Shown in pieces: positions 18,632-26,712 of a stretch of DNA of 40,022 nt. The translations under genes and the position numbers were made by a program. The DNA is from Bacteroidales bacterium (GTDB taxonomy: Bacteria; Bacteroidota; Bacteroidia; Bacteroidales; UBA12170). The stretch lies in assembly GCA_029938465.1 (NCBI GenBank), contig JAOZUW010000006.1, forward strand, positions 1 to 40,022, written 5' to 3'. Within the stretch, counting starts at the first letter, position 1. Every line of letters begins with the position of its first letter. The notes below the pieces were generated by a model that was not told the DNA's origin, did not search any database, and saw nothing but the letters and a program-made list of their open reading frames with translations.

Positions 18632-19999
18632 TTACTCTGCTTTAATTACTTCCAGCAATTCAACATCGAACTTTAAGGGAGCATAAGCATGAATAACACC
18701 ACCACGAGCTTTAGCACCATATGCAATACTAGAAGGAATAATCAAAGTAGCTTTTCCTCCAGCCTTCATCATAGCTATTCCTTCGTCCCAACCTTTGATC
18801 ACCTGACCTTTTCCTATAGTAAACTCAAAAGGTGCATCACGATCATAGCTCGAGTCAAATTTAGTGCCATCAAGTAAAGTACCAAGATACTGAACCTTTA
18901 CCTTATCACCAGCAACAGGTTTTTCTCCTGTACCTTCAGCAGTTTCGATATAGTATAATCCTGTTTCTGTAGGCTTAACCTTTACTTTGTTAATTTCGAT
19001 ATAATTGGCTATCGTTGCGCTTTCTTGTTTTTCCTGCACTTTATTAAGCTTTTCTTGTTCAGCTCTTTTTTTTGCTTTCTCCATTTCTATCACGGCCAAT
19101 TCTTTTTCATGTTCAGCTTTAGTTTTGAAATCATTCAAACGAACCCAATATACTATAGCAGTATAAGGTCCTATTAATCCCTGACGACCTTCTGCTTTAA
19201 AAGCTAATTTACTTGGAACGATCAAAGTTAACTCATCACCCACACGCATACTGTTCAGTCCCTCTGTAAAGCCTTCGCTATCAAATACTTTTCCTTTTTC
19301 ATGATCTACAGCTCTACCAGCTTCTTCCGAATCGTAAAGTTGCTCTCCATTCAACAGAGAAACTTTAAAATCAAAATTAAGCACATCACCATCTTTTGGC
19401 ATTTTTCCTTTTCCATTTTTCTCTTTAATCAAAAATAATCCGCTTTCCTTTGGATCTAGCTCCGGATAGTTTCCACTGAGATAAACAGTTAGATCACTAA
19501 GTTCTTTTGCTTTTAGTACCTCTAATTCAGCTTCTTTTTGAACTTGTAATTCTTCGGCAGTAACAATATCATCAATTTTTACATAAAAATGTAAATCATT
19601 ATTGTCATTAAAAAGTGCTGGAACTTCTCTAGCTCTAGCCGTTTTCAGAAAAAACGAATCTGCCTTAATGATAATATGAGCACTATCTCCTTTGCTTAAA
19701 AGAGCTAAAGCTTCATTGATATCTCCAGCATACTCAGGAGATTTATAAGGCATAGGGAAATAATTTGGATTTTTACTGAAATCATATAACAAACTATCTT
19801 CTGTTCCATAACTCATACCCATAACCCATAGCATACCACTATCTACTTTAATATGTGAGTTACCATCTACACTAGATATAATCTTGTATTCAATCCCTGT
19901 TTTAGTAGATTTAAAACCAGGACGAGCGTTATCACAAGATGCAAAGAAGGCAACAATAGCCACTAGCATCATTACTTGTTGAAAGAATTTGAACTTCAT
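18632..19999 (-). CDS. Lipoprotein with three FKBP-like domains
   Basis: 455 residues. Lipoprotein signal with lipobox FFASC (Cys near 22). Domain 1 (about 30-150) is divergent and shares AGDINEALALLSKGDSAHIIIKADSF with the next gene's first domain. Domain 2 (about 185-290) is FKBP-like (LNFDFKVSLLNGEQLYDSE) but lacks the catalytic pocket. A helical linker rich in Lys, Glu and Gln (about 290-330) leads to domain 3 (about 340-455). That domain is canonical (VQYLGTLLDGTKFDSS and IKGWDEGIAMM) with the Phe, Asp and Trp of active peptidyl-prolyl isomerases. It should act on folding of envelope proteins. It is last in the operon, 13 bases after the two-domain protein. Confidence 0.88.
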   Translation of the reverse strand: MKFKFFQQVMMLVAIVAFFASCDNARPGFKSTKTGIEYKIISSVDGNSHIKVDSGMLWVMGMSYGTEDSLLYDFSKNPNYFPMPYKSPEYAGDINEALALLSKGDSAHIIIKADSFFLKTARAREVPALFNDNNDLHFYVKIDDIVTAEELQVQKEAELEVLKAKELSDLTVYLSGNYPELDPKESGLFLIKEKNGKGKMPKDGDVLNFDFKVSLLNGEQLYDSEEAGRAVDHEKGKVFDSEGFTEGLNSMRVGDELTLIVPSKLAFKAEGRQGLIGPYTAIVYWVRLNDFKTKAEHEKELAVIEMEKAKKRAEQEKLNKVQEKQESATIANYIEINKVKVKPTETGLYYIETAEGTGEKPVAGDKVKVQYLGTLLDGTKFDSSYDRDAPFEFTIGKGQVIKGWDEGIAMMKAGGKATLIIPSSIAYGAKARGGVIHAYAPLKFDVELLEVIKAE

Positions 20000-20012
20000 T
20001 TTTTTTAAATAT

Positions 20013-20873
20013 TTATTTTACATTAATTAGTTTTACATCAAATAATAATGGAGTATATGGAGGTATTTGACCACGACCACTTTTATAGCCCAAATAAGAA
20101 GGGATAATAAAGGTAGCTTCATCTCCTACTCTCATCATTGCAATACCTTCGTCCCAACCTGAGATAACTCTACCAGCTCCCAATACAAATTCAATGGGTT
20201 GGTTTCTGTCATAGGAGGAATCAAATTTAATACCATCTAAAAATCTACCTGTATAATGCACTTTTACCATTTTTCCACTTTCGGCTTTGGTACCATCACC
20301 AGCTTTGTTTAGAATAAAATACAAACCAGAAGAGTTTGGTTCTACACTCACATTATGCTCTTTTACATATTTTTCAATAATGATATCTTCATTAGCCATT
20401 GCCTCTTGAATGCGTAGATCTTCTTCTTCTTCTATTTCTTGTAGAGTTTGGATACTATGCAGTTTCACATCAAAAATTAATTTACTGTTTTCATCTACAA
20501 AATCAGGCAATTGAGAAACTGGAATTTTTGCATTTAAGATTAAAAAACTATCAGCTCTAATTACAAATGTTGCACTATCACCAACACCTAACATAGCCAA
20601 AGCTTCGTTAATATCACCAGCAAATAAAGGCTTCTCCAGTTGTAATGGGAAAGTTTCACCTTCGGCATCAAATATTAAAGAATCCTCATTGGTTTTATAA
20701 GTCATTTCAACTTTGATAAAATCGCCAGGAACAGCCTTCTGTTCACCTTTATTGATATGAATATCATATAATAATCCACTCTCAGTTTCATCAAAACCAG
20801 AAAATTCTGATCGATTACAAGAAACTAAAAATACACTTACAATTGTAAACAATAAAACAAATCTCTTAAACAT
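20013..20873 (-). CDS. Lipoprotein with two FKBP-like domains
   Basis: 286 residues. Lipobox FLVSC near residue 19. The first domain (about 25-140) is divergent, with AGDINEALAMLGVGDSATFVIRADSF, and resembles domain 1 of the three-domain neighbour. The second domain (about 170-286) is a canonical FKBP isomerase with KVHYTGRFLDGIKFDSS and VISGWDEGIAMMRVGDEATFIIPS. The gene begins 4 bases after the stop of the GldI-like gene, so the two are co-transcribed. It probably catalyses proline isomerisation in the periplasm, anchored to a membrane. Confidence 0.88.
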   Translation of the reverse strand: MFKRFVLLFTIVSVFLVSCNRSEFSGFDETESGLLYDIHINKGEQKAVPGDFIKVEMTYKTNEDSLIFDAEGETFPLQLEKPLFAGDINEALAMLGVGDSATFVIRADSFLILNAKIPVSQLPDFVDENSKLIFDVKLHSIQTLQEIEEEEDLRIQEAMANEDIIIEKYVKEHNVSVEPNSSGLYFILNKAGDGTKAESGKMVKVHYTGRFLDGIKFDSSYDRNQPIEFVLGAGRVISGWDEGIAMMRVGDEATFIIPSYLGYKSGRGQIPPYTPLLFDVKLINVK

Positions 20874-20877
20874 GTCT

Positions 20878-21411
20878 TTATTTATCTTTTAAATTTAATA
20901 ATTCAACATCATACACAATAGTTGATTTCTCAGGTATGTTTTCTAAATCACCTAATAATCCAAAAGCGAGGTGCGAAGGTATAATAAATCGGGCTTTATC
21001 ACCTACTGATAGTAATAAAATCCCTTCTTCTAATCCACTTTCCACACCACCTTTCCCTATCTCAAATTCTTTTATTCCCTCATTTTCTGAATTATAGACT
21101 ACTTTTCCATTTAATAATCGAACAGAAAAATTTAATTCTGCAATCCTATTTTTTGCAGCTTTTTCGCCATTACCGAACTTATATATCTCATAAAACAAGC
21201 CCGAACCTGTTTCTTTCATCTCATAACCATAACGTTCAATAAAATCTTTGATGTTTCTATCTTCAACTTTAACCAAATGCTTATTGGTTTTCACAAGAGT
21301 CTCTCGAATTAAAGCTTTACTAGGTTTTGATGACTTTTGATGCGGTTCGGTAGAGTGACCACAAGATATTAGCACAAGAGATATGAAGAATAAAAAGATC
21401 CAGTTTTTCAT
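20878..21411 (-). CDS. gldI: GldI-like FKBP-type lipoprotein
   Basis: 177 residues. Lipobox VLISC (Cys near 17), a helical stretch (about 33-60) and one FKBP-like domain (about 65-175). The order and position next to a DHH phosphoesterase match GldI of the gliding machinery in Flavobacteria. The key catalytic residues are not kept: VYNSE replaces FDSS, and the usual Trp is Leu in ESGLEEGI. It may be a chaperone-like domain without isomerase activity. The start codon overlaps the stop of the DHH gene by one base (TAATG), which indicates translational coupling. No other gld gene is in the window, so a role in gliding is not shown. Confidence 0.7.
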   Translation of the reverse strand: MKNWIFLFFISLVLISCGHSTEPHQKSSKPSKALIRETLVKTNKHLVKVEDRNIKDFIERYGYEMKETGSGLFYEIYKFGNGEKAAKNRIAELNFSVRLLNGKVVYNSENEGIKEFEIGKGGVESGLEEGILLLSVGDKARFIIPSHLAFGLLGDLENIPEKSTIVYDVELLNLKDK

Positions 21412-22433
21412 TACAATTCTATCTTAATAAGTTGTTCTCTATACTGATGCATGCTTCTTTTAAGCTTATGAATAGTTAGTTCCATATTTTCAAAAGAATT
21501 ACCACCAGCTGCATTCAAATGACCTCCACCTTCAAAGTTTTCTCTAGCTATTATATTTACTTCAAAGTTAGCTTTCGAACGAAATGATAAACGTATTTTA
21601 CCTTCTTTCTCACTAAGCAAAACGGCTGCTACTAAATTATTAATAGATAGTATATCATTAACCAAACCCTCAGTATCTCCAGATTGGTAGTGATATTTTT
21701 GCAATTCTTCTTTAGATAAAGAAATGAAAGCCCATCTCTCCTCTTCAATAATTACAAGCTTTTGCGACATAGCATAACCTAATAAACGCAAACGATTTAA
21801 AGAATTGCTACTATAAATTTTTTGATGAATCCACTTGTCATTAATACCTTGTTTTACCAATTCGGCAGCTACTAAATAGGGTTGCTCATCCTCCATTCCA
21901 TAACTAAAAGAACCCGTATCAGTTATTATTCCAGTATATAAACAAGTAGCAGCATCTTTAGTAAGGTTGGCATTCATCGAACGATTCAAATTAAATACCA
22001 ACTGAGCAGTTGCACAAGCAGATGGGTCACTAATATAAGCATCAAAACCATCTTGTGGATTAGGATGGTGGTCAATCATTATATGATTCGCCTGTAAGGC
22101 CTGTTTTAATACCTTTGCAACATCATCACCAGTTCGATGGAAAGCATTATAATCGATATGAACGATTAAATCAGCATTCATAATCAGCTTTTGAACTTCA
22201 ACAGGATTTTCCTTAAATATATTTATAATATCATAAGAAGGTAGCCACCTTAAGTTTTCAGAAGCTAACTCTGGGGAAATTATTTGTGTGGGAATGCCTA
22301 TTTTATTCAAAAAATGATACAGACCTAATGCAGACCCTAGTGTATCCCCATCCGGATTGCTATGTGTACTTAAAATAATATTTTTTGCTTTTCGTAAAAA
22401 GCTTTCGATACCTATATAATCCTTGTAATTCAA
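21411..22433 (-). CDS. DHH/DHHA1 phosphoesterase, NrnA-like
   Basis: 340 residues. The DHH domain has H24, D28 and D30 in THSNPDGD, D94 in VHIDYN, and the DHH triad at 121-123. The DHHA1 domain ends in FEGGGHLNAAGG, the substrate-binding Gly-rich loop. Such proteins degrade short oligoribonucleotides (nanoRNA) or hydrolyse 3'-phosphoadenosine 5'-phosphate; some cleave cyclic dinucleotide products. Length fits the NrnA group. It is the first gene of the FKBP operon and has a -7 element on the minus strand upstream. Confidence 0.88.
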   Translation of the reverse strand: MNYKDYIGIESFLRKAKNIILSTHSNPDGDTLGSALGLYHFLNKIGIPTQIISPELASENLRWLPSYDIINIFKENPVEVQKLIMNADLIVHIDYNAFHRTGDDVAKVLKQALQANHIMIDHHPNPQDGFDAYISDPSACATAQLVFNLNRSMNANLTKDAATCLYTGIITDTGSFSYGMEDEQPYLVAAELVKQGINDKWIHQKIYSSNSLNRLRLLGYAMSQKLVIIEEERWAFISLSKEELQKYHYQSGDTEGLVNDILSINNLVAAVLLSEKEGKIRLSFRSKANFEVNIIARENFEGGGHLNAAGGNSFENMELTIHKLKRSMHQYREQLIKIEL

Positions 22434-22465
22434 TACTTTATGTGCTTTTAGTTAAATTTGAAACG

Positions 22466-22473
22466 CAAAATTA
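22466..22473 (-). promoter_or_regulatory. -7 element TAATTTTG for the DHH/FKBP operon
   Basis: TAATTTTG on the minus strand, 32 bases before the DHH gene ATG. It adjoins an inverted repeat at 22473-22496 that lies between the two divergent promoters. Confidence 0.5.
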
Positions 22474-22516
22474 GCTTTTTAGTTAATAAAAAAGCTGCTG
22501 GCAAGCTATTATATAT

Positions 22517-22524
22517 TAATTTTG
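22517..22524 (+). promoter_or_regulatory. -7 element TAATTTTG for ndk
   Basis: TAATTTTG 26 bases before the ndk ATG, with CTG 19 bases upstream in place of a TTG. It makes the ATG at 22551 the only sensible start. Confidence 0.5.
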
Positions 22525-22550
22525 CTGTCAAATTAACAATAATTAAGATT

Positions 22551-22970
22551 ATGAGTGGAAAGAGAACCTTTACAATGATTAAACCTACAGCTTATAAGAA
22601 TAACTGTACTGGACAAATCATTCAAAAAATTTATGAAGGTGGTTTTCATATTGCAGCAATGAAAATCACAAAACTGTCGAAAAAAGACGCTGAAAAGTTT
22701 TACGAAATACATGCTGAACGTCCGTTTTATGGTGAACTGGTTGACTTTATGTCGTCTGGACCTATTGTAGCTGCTATCTTAGAAAAGGAAAATGCAGTGG
22801 AAGATTATCGCAAGCTAATTGGTGCTACTAACCCAGCAGAGGCTGAGAAAGGTACAGTTAGAGCAATGTGTGGTACAAGTATTGGAGAAAATGCTGTTCA
22901 TGGATCAGATAGTGATGATAATGCTAAAATTGAAGGTGATTTCTTTTTTAGTGAAAGAGAGCTACATTAG
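22551..22970 (+). CDS. ndk: Nucleoside diphosphate kinase
   Basis: 139 residues, the family's usual size. It passes the gamma phosphate from ATP to NDPs by a phosphohistidine intermediate. The active His is H117 in [11 protein letters not shown]11 in TMIKPTA binds phosphate, and [12 protein letters not shown] is the nucleotide loop. An earlier in-frame start (22458) would add 31 unrelated residues and include the promoter, so the ATG at 22551 was chosen. It is transcribed alone, divergent from the DHH/FKBP operon, and ends at a bidirectional terminator. Confidence 0.96.
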   Translation: MSGKRTFTMIKPTAYKNNCTGQIIQKIYEGGFHIAAMKITKLSKKDAEKFYEIHAERPFYGELVDFMSSGPIVAAILEKENAVEDYRKLIGATNPAEAEKGTVRAMCGTSIGENAVHGSDSDDNAKIEGDFFFSERELH

Positions 22971-23040
22971 AATATTCTCTTCTTTATAGATACTGTCTTA
23001 GCCTTGGGCTACAGATTACTGGCGTAGTTTAAGATTCTTA

Positions 23041-23072
23041 AAAAGTTTCCATATATTTATGGAAGCTTTTTT
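23041..23072 (+). terminator. Bidirectional terminator between ndk and the XRE gene
   Basis: A 13-bp stem (23041-23053 with 23058-23070, one G-U pair) with a 4-base loop and a T run. The XRE gene ends 6 bases away on the other strand. Confidence 0.8.
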
Positions 23073-23077
23073 AATGC

Positions 23078-23593
23078 TTAGTCGTGTAAATAATACTCTT
23101 TAAAGCTGTCATCATTATAAATAGCCAATAATTTTACGATTTTCTTTCTAAAAGGCGGATTACTATATTCTTTAGAAGGTTCATTATCTTTTTGAATGGC
23201 TTCAGTTATACTCTTTTCAGAAGCATTTTCCTCTATATTTAAGTCATAAGACGCTTCTTGCTCTTGCTTGAAAACAAAACCCTCAGCTCTATCGTCTTCT
23301 TTCTCCTCACTCAGTCCTGTAGGTATTTCCTCTACCTCGCTAATAATATTGGATACTTTTTCTGATTGCGGAACTGGTAAACTTCCTTTAAACATCTCAC
23401 CCCTTCCAAAAAGTAACCAAGCTTCATCCACATCAGGAAAAGCTTCCAACACCTTCATCACAAAATCTAATGATGGTTTATTGCGTCCGGATAAAATATG
23501 AGATATTCCAGATCGTTGAACTTGAATGTTTGCTGCAAAGTCGGAAGAGGTTAAATTCTTTACCGACATTAGTATTTTCACTCTTTCTATCAT
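23078..23593 (-). CDS. XRE-family HTH transcriptional regulator
   Basis: 171 residues. The first 60 or so form an XRE/Cro-type helix-turn-helix (IERVKILMSVKNLTSSDFAANIQVQRSGISHILSGRNKPSLDFVMKVLEAF), followed by DEAWLLFGRGEMF, which is typical of this group in Bacteroidota. The middle (about 75-140) is acidic and low in complexity, probably disordered. The last 30 residues are conserved-looking (FRKKIVKLLAIYNDDSFKEYYLHD). The 90 bases upstream hold three TTACA-N2-TGTAA-like dyads, which suggests self-regulation. Its targets are unknown. Confidence 0.85.
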   Translation of the reverse strand: MIERVKILMSVKNLTSSDFAANIQVQRSGISHILSGRNKPSLDFVMKVLEAFPDVDEAWLLFGRGEMFKGSLPVPQSEKVSNIISEVEEIPTGLSEEKEDDRAEGFVFKQEQEASYDLNIEENASEKSITEAIQKDNEPSKEYSNPPFRKKIVKLLAIYNDDSFKEYYLHD

Positions 23594-23595
23594 AT

Positions 23596-23683
23596 TTACA
23601 TTTGTAACTTTTTCAGGGGTGATTACAACCGTAAACCCCTAATTGTTTTTACTTTTGTAAAGATATGTAAATTACAATTGTAA
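23596..23683 (-). promoter_or_regulatory. Putative XRE operator array (TTACA-N2-TGTAA dyads)
   Basis: Site 1 (23596-23607) is TTACA-TT-TGTAA. Site 2 (23623-23634) is TTACA-AC-CGTAA, inside a longer dyad AGGGGT/ACCCCT (23615-23640). Site 3 (23672-23683) is TTACA-AT-TGTAA within a 14-base perfect palindrome. Two extra TGTAA half-sites lie at 23656 and 23666. Their place just upstream of the XRE start suggests autoregulation. Confidence 0.55.
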
Positions 23684-23998
23684 TATGAATATTTATTTTA
23701 CTATATTAAAGCTAAACTCTAGTAGATAGAGTTATATTGTTTTATATGAGAGAGATACGAATATACTAATTTGAAATTGCAAATAAATATATTTACTCAA
23801 ATATATTAAATCTGCACTTTATATAAACAATATATTACACTGATAAACAACATCCTGCATTGTAATTGAATATTTATTAGTGCTGCTTTTGCAGATTCAG
23901 ATTAATATACGTATCACCCTAGTCTATTGAGAAAGAATCACCATGTTACGGTCATAACACTTCTAAGATCAGTAATACAATGATACATATGTATACAT

Positions 23999-24031
23999 AA
24001 AAAAAACCGATAAAATTCCTCTTATCGATTT
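23999..24031 (-). terminator. Terminator of the carbamate kinase gene
   Basis: On the minus strand TTATCG pairing (24027-24022 with 24013-24008), extended by AAA/TTT past one mismatch, is followed by a run of eight T. It lies about 60 bases after the arcC stop. Confidence 0.7.
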
Positions 24032-24093
24032 GTATTGATGATATGGGAAGAAAATGCAATCTCCCCTACTCTCTTTTATTAACAAGAAAAAAA

Positions 24094-25038
24094 CTAGCTT
24101 AAAACAATACGAGTGCCAGCATTAGCAACACCCAGTTCATTAGCTTTTGTAATAATACATCTTTTGCCTCCATTTTCAACAAATTCAATTGCTGCACGTA
24201 CTTTTGGTGCCATGCTACCTTCAGCAAATTGGCCTTCGGATAAATATTGTTTTGCTTGCTTTACTGTTACTCTATCCAATGCTATTTGCTCTGGTGTATT
24301 AAAATTAATAAATACTTTAGAGATATCAGTTAAAATATAGAATTCATCTGCTCTAATCTGAGAAGCCAACATGCTGCTAGCCAAATCCTTATCAATTACA
24401 GCATCAATCCCTTGAAGTTTATTAGGCTCTACATAGTGTACGGGAATTCCACCACCACCAACAGCAACAACTATTTGACCATCACGTGCTAATTTTTCGA
24501 TAGACTTACGATTATTGATACGCACAGGACGAGGTGATGCTACTACTTTTCTCCAGCCTCTACCTCTTGCATCTTCTTGAAATTTTGCAGCTGTTTTCTT
24601 TGCTATCTTTTCAGCTTCCTCTTTTGTATAATATGGTCCGATAGGTTTTACTGGATTATTAAAAGCAGGATCATTTTTATCAACAAGAACTTGAGTAACT
24701 ATAGTAATTATATCTCTTTCAAGATCTTCTTTATACAACACATTTCTCATTTGTTGTTCAATCATATAGCCAATAGAACCTTGTGTTTCGGCAACTGCTA
24801 TATCAACAGGCATTTTAGGTATACCAAAGACTTTTTCTCCCCCTTCCTGCTGAAGTAATACATTCCCTACTTGTGGTCCATTTCCGTGCCCAATAACAAT
24901 ATCATAACCCTTTTTTATTAAATCAAGTAAATTTGAACAAGTTTCATAGATATTGTCTTCTTGTTCGGAAACCGTTCCTTTTTGTCCACTTTTAAGAAGC
25001 GCATTACCTCCAAATGCTACTACAGCTAATTTATTCAT
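24094..25038 (-). CDS. arcC: Carbamate kinase
   Basis: 314 residues, normal for the family. It makes ATP from carbamoyl phosphate and ADP, the last step of arginine, agmatine or allantoin fermentation. Motifs: VVAFGGNALL at the N-terminus, GHGNGPQVGNVLLQ (about 50-63), IGYMIEQQMRN, AVGGGGIPV and DKDLASSMLASQI. The neighbours include no arginine deiminase, ornithine carbamoyltransferase or agmatinase. It is divergent from an SLC13 anion transporter with only a 158-base control region between the two starts. Confidence 0.93.
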   Translation of the reverse strand: MNKLAVVAFGGNALLKSGQKGTVSEQEDNIYETCSNLLDLIKKGYDIVIGHGNGPQVGNVLLQQEGGEKVFGIPKMPVDIAVAETQGSIGYMIEQQMRNVLYKEDLERDIITIVTQVLVDKNDPAFNNPVKPIGPYYTKEEAEKIAKKTAAKFQEDARGRGWRKVVASPRPVRINNRKSIEKLARDGQIVVAVGGGGIPVHYVEPNKLQGIDAVIDKDLASSMLASQIRADEFYILTDISKVFINFNTPEQIALDRVTVKQAKQYLSEGQFAEGSMAPKVRAAIEFVENGGKRCIITKANELGVANAGTRIVLS

Positions 25039-25090
25039 TGTTTTATAGTATTAAAGATTCAACAATTATAAAAAAAGAAAGCGAAATTAG

Positions 25091-25114
25091 AGAAAAATAT
25101 TCGGAAAAATATTC
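25091..25114. repeat. Two tandem 12-base repeats in the arcC/SLC13 control region
   Basis: AGAAAAATATTC (25091-25102) is followed directly by GGAAAAATATTC (25103-25114), differing at one base. They lie between the divergent start codons, 29 bases before the TTG of the transporter promoter. They may be a regulator binding site. Confidence 0.55.
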
Positions 25115-25142
25115 AATCTAGAAGATATTAAGCCTTTAAACA

Positions 25143-25173
25143 TTGCATATATATACTTCTTTAGTTACATTTG
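25143..25173 (+). promoter_or_regulatory. Promoter of the SLC13 transporter gene
   Basis: TTG (25143-25145), 20 bases and TACATTTG (25166-25173). The ATG at 25197 follows 24 bases after the element. The promoter rules out a translation start at the upstream TTG codon. Confidence 0.65.
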
Positions 25174-25196
25174 TTTGCTTAATAACATATTTTTTC

Positions 25197-26705
25197 ATGC
25201 CTCAAAAAAAATTATCTCAGATTGGTTTATATTTAGGTCCTATTTTATCTATTGCTATCTTGTTTAGTGATATCGATCCGGGAAAGCCTGAAATAGCTTA
25301 TACTTTGGCTGTTGCCGTACTTATGGCTACTTGGTGGATTACCGAAGCCATACCCATTGCAATAACCAGCTTATTACCCGTAGCCTTGTTTCCTTTTTTA
25401 GGTGTTATGAATGGCAAAGATGTGGCTGCAACCTATTTTAATCATGTTATATTTTTATTTATTGGTGGTTTTATGGTGGCTTTAGCGATGGAGAAGTGGA
25501 ATCTTCATAAAAGAATAGCTTTAAAACTCTTGATGATGTCTGGTAGCAAGCCATCACACATTTTATTTGGTTTTATGTTGGCTACCGCTTTTTTGAGTAT
25601 GTGGATGTCGAATACTGCTACCAGCATGATGATGGTTCCTATAGTTTTATCTGTAATTAGTGGATTAGATTTGAAACAAGGTAAAAGCGGTAAATTTCAA
25701 ATCGCATTATTATTAGGGATTGCCTACTCTGCAAGTATTGGAGGTATTGCTACACTAGTGGGGACTCCTCCAAACTTATCTTTCACACGGATATTCTCAA
25801 TTATTTTTCCACAAGCTCCTGAGATAAGTTTTGTGAGTTGGTTTGTTTTTGCACTCCCTTTAAGTATCATCTTATTTGCTTTTATCTTTTTTTGGTTGCT
25901 TTACCTTTACCATCCTGGAAAAGATTGGCCCAATACCTCTAAAGATCTTTTCAAAAAGGAATATGGTAAGTTGGGAAAGATGTCCTATGAGGAAAAAGTT
26001 GTTTTTGGTGTATTTGTAAGTTTGGCATTTTTATGGATAACTCATCATGGTATTACCATTGGTGATTTCAAAATCCCTGGTTGGAGCAACTTATTTCCAA
26101 AACCTACATATATTAATGATGGCAGCATAGCTATTTTATTATCCCTTATTATGTTTATGATTCCTACTAAAAACAAGCAAAAGTCAAAACGCATTTTAGA
26201 CGGAAGTGTAATTGCCAAATTGCCTTGGCATATTGTATTGTTATTTGGTGGTGGCTTTGCCTTAGCCAGCGGTTTTACTGAGTCTGGACTGTCTATGTGG
26301 TTTGGCGAACAACTTAAATGGGTAAGTGCTTATGCTCCATTACTAGTTATCTTTACTATTGCCCTACTCATGTCATTTCTTACTGAACTCACATCTAATA
26401 CTGCAACCACAGAAATGTTGCTCCCTATTTTAGCCGGATTAGCTGTTAGCATAGAAATTAACCCATTGCTATTTATGCTTCCTGCAACCTTAGCAGCTTC
26501 TTTAGCCTTTATGCTTCCTGTAGCCACACCACCAAATGCTATTGTATTTGGAACAAACAAATTGAAAATTAAAGATATGATGCGAACGGGTTTCCTTATC
26601 AATATTGTAGCGGTTATTATCCTAAGTCTGTGGGTATATTACTTTGGTAGCTATATTTTTGATATCGATTTGAGTATTTTCCCTGATTGGGCAAAGCCTT
26701 CTTAA
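25197..26705 (+). CDS. SLC13/DASS family anion:sodium symporter
   Basis: 502 residues and about 11-12 hydrophobic segments. The two signature hairpins of the DASS family are present: SNTATSMMMVP (about 145-155) and TSNTATTEMLLPILAG (about 395-410). Both carry the SNT motif that binds sodium and substrate carboxylates. GGIATLVGTPPNLSF is the usual Gly-Thr-Pro loop. Members carry succinate, malate, citrate or sulfate with sodium in the inner membrane. A dicarboxylate is the more likely substrate, but the sequence does not settle it. The gene is divergent from arcC. Confidence 0.88.
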   Translation: MPQKKLSQIGLYLGPILSIAILFSDIDPGKPEIAYTLAVAVLMATWWITEAIPIAITSLLPVALFPFLGVMNGKDVAATYFNHVIFLFIGGFMVALAMEKWNLHKRIALKLLMMSGSKPSHILFGFMLATAFLSMWMSNTATSMMMVPIVLSVISGLDLKQGKSGKFQIALLLGIAYSASIGGIATLVGTPPNLSFTRIFSIIFPQAPEISFVSWFVFALPLSIILFAFIFFWLLYLYHPGKDWPNTSKDLFKKEYGKLGKMSYEEKVVFGVFVSLAFLWITHHGITIGDFKIPGWSNLFPKPTYINDGSIAILLSLIMFMIPTKNKQKSKRILDGSVIAKLPWHIVLLFGGGFALASGFTESGLSMWFGEQLKWVSAYAPLLVIFTIALLMSFLTELTSNTATTEMLLPILAGLAVSIEINPLLFMLPATLAASLAFMLPVATPPNAIVFGTNKLKIKDMMRTGFLINIVAVIILSLWVYYFGSYIFDIDLSIFPDWAKPS

Positions 26706-26711
26706 GAAGGC
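26696..26711. repeat. Perfect 16-base palindrome over the transporter stop codon
   Basis: GCCTTCTTAAGAAGGC is fully symmetric and contains the TAA stop (26703-26705). It lies between two converging genes. It may form a short hairpin (6 bp, TTAA loop) that helps end both transcripts, but there is no long T run. Confidence 0.4.
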
Positions 26712-26712
26712 C

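Larger units (their letters stand above)
23594..24093 (-). other. 500-base intergenic region with XRE control sites
   Basis: No gene is seen here. The left part (23594-23690) holds the operator-like dyads of the XRE gene. A 7-bp hairpin without a T run lies at 23715-23733. The right end has the carbamate kinase terminator. The stretch 23740-23980 is AT-rich with no clear promoter, ORF or fold. Confidence 0.6.

Noticed and set aside
23700-23980. A possible small RNA in the 500-base gap, based on a 7-bp hairpin at 23715-23733 and a short palindrome ATACATATGTAT at 23983-23994.
   Set aside because: Neither has a T run, and no consensus promoter points at them. The region is AT-rich enough to give such dyads by chance.
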